Notes under the pieces: generated by a model
The model's input: the letters and a program-made list of their open reading frames with translations, nothing else
The model's database searches: none
Told to the model about the DNA's origin: nothing
Position numbers and translations under genes: made by a program
From: Aquificaceae bacterium
GTDB taxonomy: Bacteria; Aquificota; Aquificia; Aquificales; Aquificaceae
Reading direction: 5' to 3'
Length of the DNA: 8,606 bases
Assembly (NCBI GenBank): GCA_015487535.1
Contig: WFPN01000331.1
Span: 1-8,606 of the forward strand
Shown here: positions 5,549 through 8,606 of the stretch, piece after piece
Position numbering within the stretch: the first letter of the stretch is position 1
Layout of the letters: each line of letters starts with the position of its first letter

Positions 5549-6922
5549 ATGAAACTCATAGTTGTATCCAACAGAGAACCTTACAGAGTGGAGCCCAGGC
5601 GAGGGAAGGCGAGCTTCGAGAAGACGGTAGGAGGTCTCGTCTCTGCGCTGGAGCCTATCCTGAGGAAGAACGGAGGTATATGGATCTGCTGGGGCAGGAG
5701 GGGTCAGAAGACACCCCTTGAGGTGTGGATAAACGAAAAGTTCCTGATGAAACAGGTCCCCCTCACCAGCGCGGACGTGTCGGAGTACTACTACGGGTTC
5801 TCCAACGAGACCCTATGGCCTCTGAGCCACATGTTCCTAAACAGAACCCACTTCGACGACAGCTACTGGCTCGGTTACAGGAGGGTAAACAGGAAGTTCG
5901 CTAGAGCTGTCAAAGAGGTTTACCAGGGAGGAGCTAAGATCGTCGTAAACGATTACCATCTGGCCCTAGTACCCAAGCTCCTCAAGGACGAGGGATTAAA
6001 CGATCCCATATACTTCTTCTGGCACATACCGTTTCCCCCCTACTTCATGCTCAGGTTCCTCCCCCAGAGGAGGGAGATCCTCGAGGGGATGCTAGGAGCT
6101 GATGTGATCGGCTTCCACACCCAGTACTACGTCAACAACTTCCTGGAGTGCGTTAGGGAGATCCTCGGAGCCTTCCCGGACGGGAACACCGTTTACTGGA
6201 ACGGAAGGAGGATAGAGGTAAGGGCCGTTCCGGTCGGGATAGACGTGGAGAGATGGGAGAGGTTGAGGTCGGACCCGAAGGTGGTAAGGTACGCGAAGAA
6301 CCTCAGGAAGAAGTTGGGCGTGGATTACGTTGGCATAGGAGTGGACAGGCTCGACTACACGAAGGGTCTGGAGGAGAAGTTCAAGGGCCTCGAGAGGTTC
6401 TTTGAGAAGTACTCTTCCTTTAGGGGAAAGGTCTCGTTTATACAGATAGCCGCTCCGACTAGGACGAAGCTCGAGGACTACATGGATATAAAGAGGAAGA
6501 CTGACGAGATAGTAGGAAGGGTGGAGGGCAGATTCGGAGAGCCAGGCTGGGTTCCCATATATTACTACTACAAGAACTACGGGGACGAGAGGCTCGCTTC
6601 CCTCTACATGATGTCCAACTTCGCCCTCATAACACCTGTTATAGACGGTCTGAACCTCGTTGCCAAGGAGTACGTAGCTTCCAGGACTGACGAGGAAGGG
6701 GTTTTAATACTGAGCGAGTTCGCCGGGGTAAGCGTCCAGCTCAGAGAAGGGGCCCTGATAGTGAACCCTTTCGACGAGGATCAGGTAGCGGAGGCCATAT
6801 ACATGGCCCTGAAGATGAAGAAGAAGGAAAAGAGGGAGAGGATGAGATCTCTAAAGAGCGTAGTTACGGAGAAGGACGTTCACTGGTGGATAGAAGAGTT
6901 CCTAAAGGATGTATCTGCTTAG
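5549..6922 (+). CDS. otsA: Trehalose-6-phosphate synthase (GT20)
   Basis: Transfers glucose from an NDP-glucose to glucose 6-phosphate, giving trehalose 6-phosphate for OtsB. The 457 residues are close to E. coli OtsA (474). The ligand residues known from E. coli OtsA are kept: R9 in V-S-N-R, the G-G-L loop (28-30), Y80-82 and W90 in Y-Y-Y-G-F-S-N-E-T-L-W, D135 in N-D-Y-H-L, H159 in W-H-I-P-F-P-P, R267 and K272 in V-D-R-L-D-Y-T-K-G-L, R305 in A-P-T-R, and D366 and E374 in D-G-L-N-L-V-A-K-E-Y. Because the glucose-6-phosphate contacts are kept, trehalose-6-phosphate synthesis is preferred over glucosylglycerol-phosphate synthesis, the main alternative in GT20. The ATG at 5549 starts directly before the first beta strand. 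It has no SD and may be leaderless. The 3' end overlaps hslU by 21 bp. Confidence 0.94.
   Translation: MKLIVVSNREPYRVEPRRGKASFEKTVGGLVSALEPILRKNGGIWICWGRRGQKTPLEVWINEKFLMKQVPLTSADVSEYYYGFSNETLWPLSHMFLNRTHFDDSYWLGYRRVNRKFARAVKEVYQGGAKIVVNDYHLALVPKLLKDEGLNDPIYFFWHIPFPPYFMLRFLPQRREILEGMLGADVIGFHTQYYVNNFLECVREILGAFPDGNTVYWNGRRIEVRAVPVGIDVERWERLRSDPKVVRYAKNLRKKLGVDYVGIGVDRLDYTKGLEEKFKGLERFFEKYSSFRGKVSFIQIAAPTRTKLEDYMDIKRKTDEIVGRVEGRFGEPGWVPIYYYYKNYGDERLASLYMMSNFALITPVIDGLNLVAKEYVASRTDEEGVLILSEFAGVSVQLREGALIVNPFDEDQVAEAIYMALKMKKKEKRERMRSLKSVVTEKDVHWWIEEFLKDVSA
6902..6922. other. 21 bp convergent coding overlap of otsA and hslU
   Basis: The otsA TAG (6920-6922) lies in hslU, and the hslU TAG (minus strand, 6904-6902) lies in otsA. 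In hslU the overlap encodes part of the conserved C-terminal tail (S-R-Y-I-L) that docks into HslV, so this short stretch is constrained by both genes. No terminator is visible. Confidence 0.9.
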
Positions 6923-8251
6923 CTCCTCGTCCTCCACTATGTTCTCCAGCTTGGCCTTCACGAACTTGCTGTCTATTATTATGTACTGGCCGCTCATGTC
7001 CGGAGCGTTGAAGGAGATGTCTTCGAGGAGCCTCTCCATCACTGTGTGAAGTCTCCTCGCACCTATGTTCTCGGTTCTGTTGTTTATCTCCTCTGAGATC
7101 CTCGCTATCTCCTCCACCGCGTCCTCGGTGAACTCTATCTCCACACCCTCCGTTTTGAGGAGCTCTATGTACTGCTTCGTAAGGGCGTTCTCGGGCTCGG
7201 TGAGTATCTTGACGAAGTCGTCCTTGGTTAAGGGCTTTAGCTCTACCCTTATGGGGAACCTCCCCTGAAGCTCGGGTATTAGGTCCGAAGGCTTGGCCAT
7301 GTGGAAAGCCCCGGCCCCTATGAATAAGATGTGGTCCGTTTTCACAGGACCGTACTTGGTGTTTACGGTAGTCCCCTCGAGGATAGGGAGAAGATCCCTC
7401 TGAACACCCTCTCTCGACACACCAGGACCGTGCCCGGGGGTCTTGACCGCTATCTTGTCTATCTCATCTATGAAGATTATCCCGAAGTTCTCGGCCCTAA
7501 AGATCGCCTCCCTGGCGACCTCCTCCATGTCGATGAGTTTCTCCGCTTCCTCCTGCTCGAGTATGTGTAGGGCCTCCTTCACCCTAAGCTTTCTCCTCTT
7601 CTTGGAGGGCATGAAGTTGGAGAACATCTCCCTCAGCTGGTTTTCTAGCTCCTCGAACCCCGGAGGCCCTGCAATCCCTATCATGGGAACGGCCTTCTCC
7701 TGAATGTCTATCTCTATGACCTTCTCGTCCAGCTCTCCCTTCCTGAGCTTCTCTCTGAGCTCCTCTCTCTTGCCCGAGTCCTGGGCCTCCCTTATCCCGA
7801 AGCTGGTGAACTGCTGGGGAGTTAGGTAGTCGAGTATCCTCTCCTCAGCAAGCCTTCTGGCCCTCTCCCTAACCTTCTCAACCTTCTCCCTCTTGACCAT
7901 CTGGTAGGAGACCTCCGCAAGCTCCCTCACCATCGACTCAACGTCCCTACCAACGTACCCGACTTCGGTGTACTTGGTAGCCTCAACCTTTACGAAAGGC
8001 GCTTTTATCAGGCCTGCTAGCCTCCTGGCTATCTCCGTCTTACCCACACCTGTGGGTCCTATCATGAGGATGTTCTTGGGAGCAACCTCGTCCCTTATGT
8101 AATCGGGAAGCCTCTGCCTCCTCCATCTGTTCCTCAAGGCTATCGCGACCGCCTTCTTGGCCTCCTCCTGGCCCACAACGTACTTGTTCAGCTCCTCAAC
8201 TATACGCTTGGGCGTGAGGTCCTCTAAAAGCTCAGAAAGGGTGTTCTTCAT
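6902..8251 (-). CDS. hslU: ATP-dependent protease ATPase subunit HslU (ClpY)
   Basis: A AAA+ unfoldase that feeds substrates into the HslV peptidase in the cytoplasm. The 449 residues match the family length (E. coli 443). Visible elements in order: K-Y-V-V-G-Q (23-28), Walker A G-P-T-G-V-G-K-T (65-72), pore loop G-Y-V-G (98-101), a charged helical I-domain (about 111-245), Walker B I-I-F-I-D-E (258-263), the arginine finger in L-Q-G-R-F-P (R331), the sensor-2 I-G-A-R-R (396-400), and the C-terminal E-L-S-R-Y-I-L tail used to activate HslV. AGAGAGGA (8259-8266) 7 nt before the ATG supports the start. It overlaps the upstream small gene by 20 bp, suggesting translational coupling. hslV is not adjacent on the downstream side and not visible upstream. 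Confidence 0.97.
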   Translation of the reverse strand: MKNTLSELLEDLTPKRIVEELNKYVVGQEEAKKAVAIALRNRWRRQRLPDYIRDEVAPKNILMIGPTGVGKTEIARRLAGLIKAPFVKVEATKYTEVGYVGRDVESMVRELAEVSYQMVKREKVEKVRERARRLAEERILDYLTPQQFTSFGIREAQDSGKREELREKLRKGELDEKVIEIDIQEKAVPMIGIAGPPGFEELENQLREMFSNFMPSKKRRKLRVKEALHILEQEEAEKLIDMEEVAREAIFRAENFGIIFIDEIDKIAVKTPGHGPGVSREGVQRDLLPILEGTTVNTKYGPVKTDHILFIGAGAFHMAKPSDLIPELQGRFPIRVELKPLTKDDFVKILTEPENALTKQYIELLKTEGVEIEFTEDAVEEIARISEEINNRTENIGARRLHTVMERLLEDISFNAPDMSGQYIIIDSKFVKAKLENIVEDEELSRYIL

Positions 8252-8606
8252 CGGTAAATCCTCTCTTGGTCAGCTCCTTGGGTGTGTTTCTGACTACCTC
8301 TTCTAAGAAACCGTCTATGTCCTCCGGGAACTTTTCGAACTCGGGCTCCACGGGGAAGAACCTCTTTACCACCTCCACCGGTGGGTTGCCGTAGCCTATC
8401 GCGGGGAGTATCCTCTTGGCTCCCCTTCTGGCCGCCTCCCTGTAAGCTATCTTGTATCCCTCCCTGAAGGCGGTCTCTATGTCCTTAAACCTCTCTATCT
8501 CGTCCCCCAGCTCGTAGAGGACTATGTCGTAGGTGGTTTCCCTGAACTTCTCCCAGTTCTTTATCCCCACTATGTAGCTCTTGCCGGACCACTCCTTTAG
8601 CTCCAC
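8232..8606 (-). CDS. Hypothetical protein upstream of hslU (5' end possibly outside the window)
   Basis: An open frame of 124 codons from the right edge to a TGA at 8234-8232. I do not recognise a family. It is soluble and acidic, with no cysteine and no obvious membrane helix. Notable stretches are a helical, charged segment (about 33-64) and a conserved-looking L-P-A-I-G-Y-G-N-P-P-V-E block (about 67-78). The first visible codon is GTG (8606-8604), which could be the real start or an internal valine; the upstream DNA is needed to tell. Codon use is like the neighbours and the 20 bp overlap with the hslU start argues that it is real and cotranslated. No function is proposed. Confidence 0.7.
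   Translation of the reverse strand: MELKEWSGKSYIVGIKNWEKFRETTYDIVLYELGDEIERFKDIETAFREGYKIAYREAARRGAKRILPAIGYGNPPVEVVKRFFPVEPEFEKFPEDIDGFLEEVVRNTPKELTKRGFTDEEHPF
8259..8266 (-). promoter_or_regulatory. Shine-Dalgarno site of hslU
   Basis: AGAGAGGA on the minus strand, 7 nt before the ATG at 8251 and inside the end of the upstream gene. It supports the hslU start and coupling to the small hypothetical gene. Confidence 0.55.

Noticed and set aside
5549..6922. Glucosylglycerol-phosphate synthase as an alternative identity for the GT20 gene
   Set aside because: The residues known to contact glucose 6-phosphate in E. coli OtsA (R9, the Y and W of the Y-Y-G-F-S-N-x-x-L-W block, and R305) are kept, and an otsB is adjacent.
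1..8606. CRISPR arrays, tRNA or rRNA genes, insertion sequences, prophage or toxin-antitoxin genes
   Set aside because: No spaced direct repeats, cloverleaf-like or rRNA segments, transposase motifs or terminal inverted repeats were seen. All but about 100 bp of the window is accounted for by the genes listed.

Overview
The window is a gene-dense stretch of about 8.6 kb from a bacterial chromosome, probably a (hyper)thermophile. The largest gap between genes is 32 bp. The bacterial markers are HslU, an E. coli-type endonuclease III and a chemoreceptor-type sensor. Arginine is encoded almost only by AGG/AGA and isoleucine very often by ATA, and the proteins are short and rich in K, E and R. 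This suggests an Aquificota-like lineage (Hydrogenobacter/Thermocrinis/Hydrogenivirga/Thermovibrio type). That placement is inference from codon use and gene content only.

Left block, minus strand, positions 2995 to 1: bcp (peroxiredoxin), nth (endonuclease III), an uncharacterised 395-residue protein, then the N-terminal part of a membrane sensor with a Cache-like periplasmic domain that runs off the left edge. The tight spacing suggests one transcript. It pairs peroxide removal with oxidised-base repair, followed by a sensory pair.

Middle block, a trehalose locus. From a 32 bp divergent gap with bcp, a DUF5752-type protein (plus strand) is followed 1 bp later by treT, the one-step trehalose synthase. 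treT runs into otsB (minus strand), whose 3' end overlaps it by 36 bp. otsB is divergent, with a 27 bp gap, from otsA (plus strand). OtsA and OtsB form the two-step trehalose route through trehalose 6-phosphate. Two independent routes to the same compatible solute therefore sit next to each other, with a protein of unknown function cotranscribed with one of them.

Right block, minus strand: hslU, the ATPase of the HslUV protease, converges on otsA with a 21 bp overlap of coding ends. It is preceded by a small unrecognised protein whose 3' end overlaps the hslU start by 20 bp and which reaches the right edge. hslV is not in the window.

I see no RNA genes, insertion sequences, CRISPR arrays or convincing rho-independent terminators. 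Nothing here is clearly a new defence or mobile system. The most interesting points are the double trehalose pathway with its duplicated DUF5752 partner, the SD-less palindromic otsB/otsA divergent promoter, the possible CTG start of nth overlapping the bcp stop, and the three-module unknown protein linked to a chemoreceptor.
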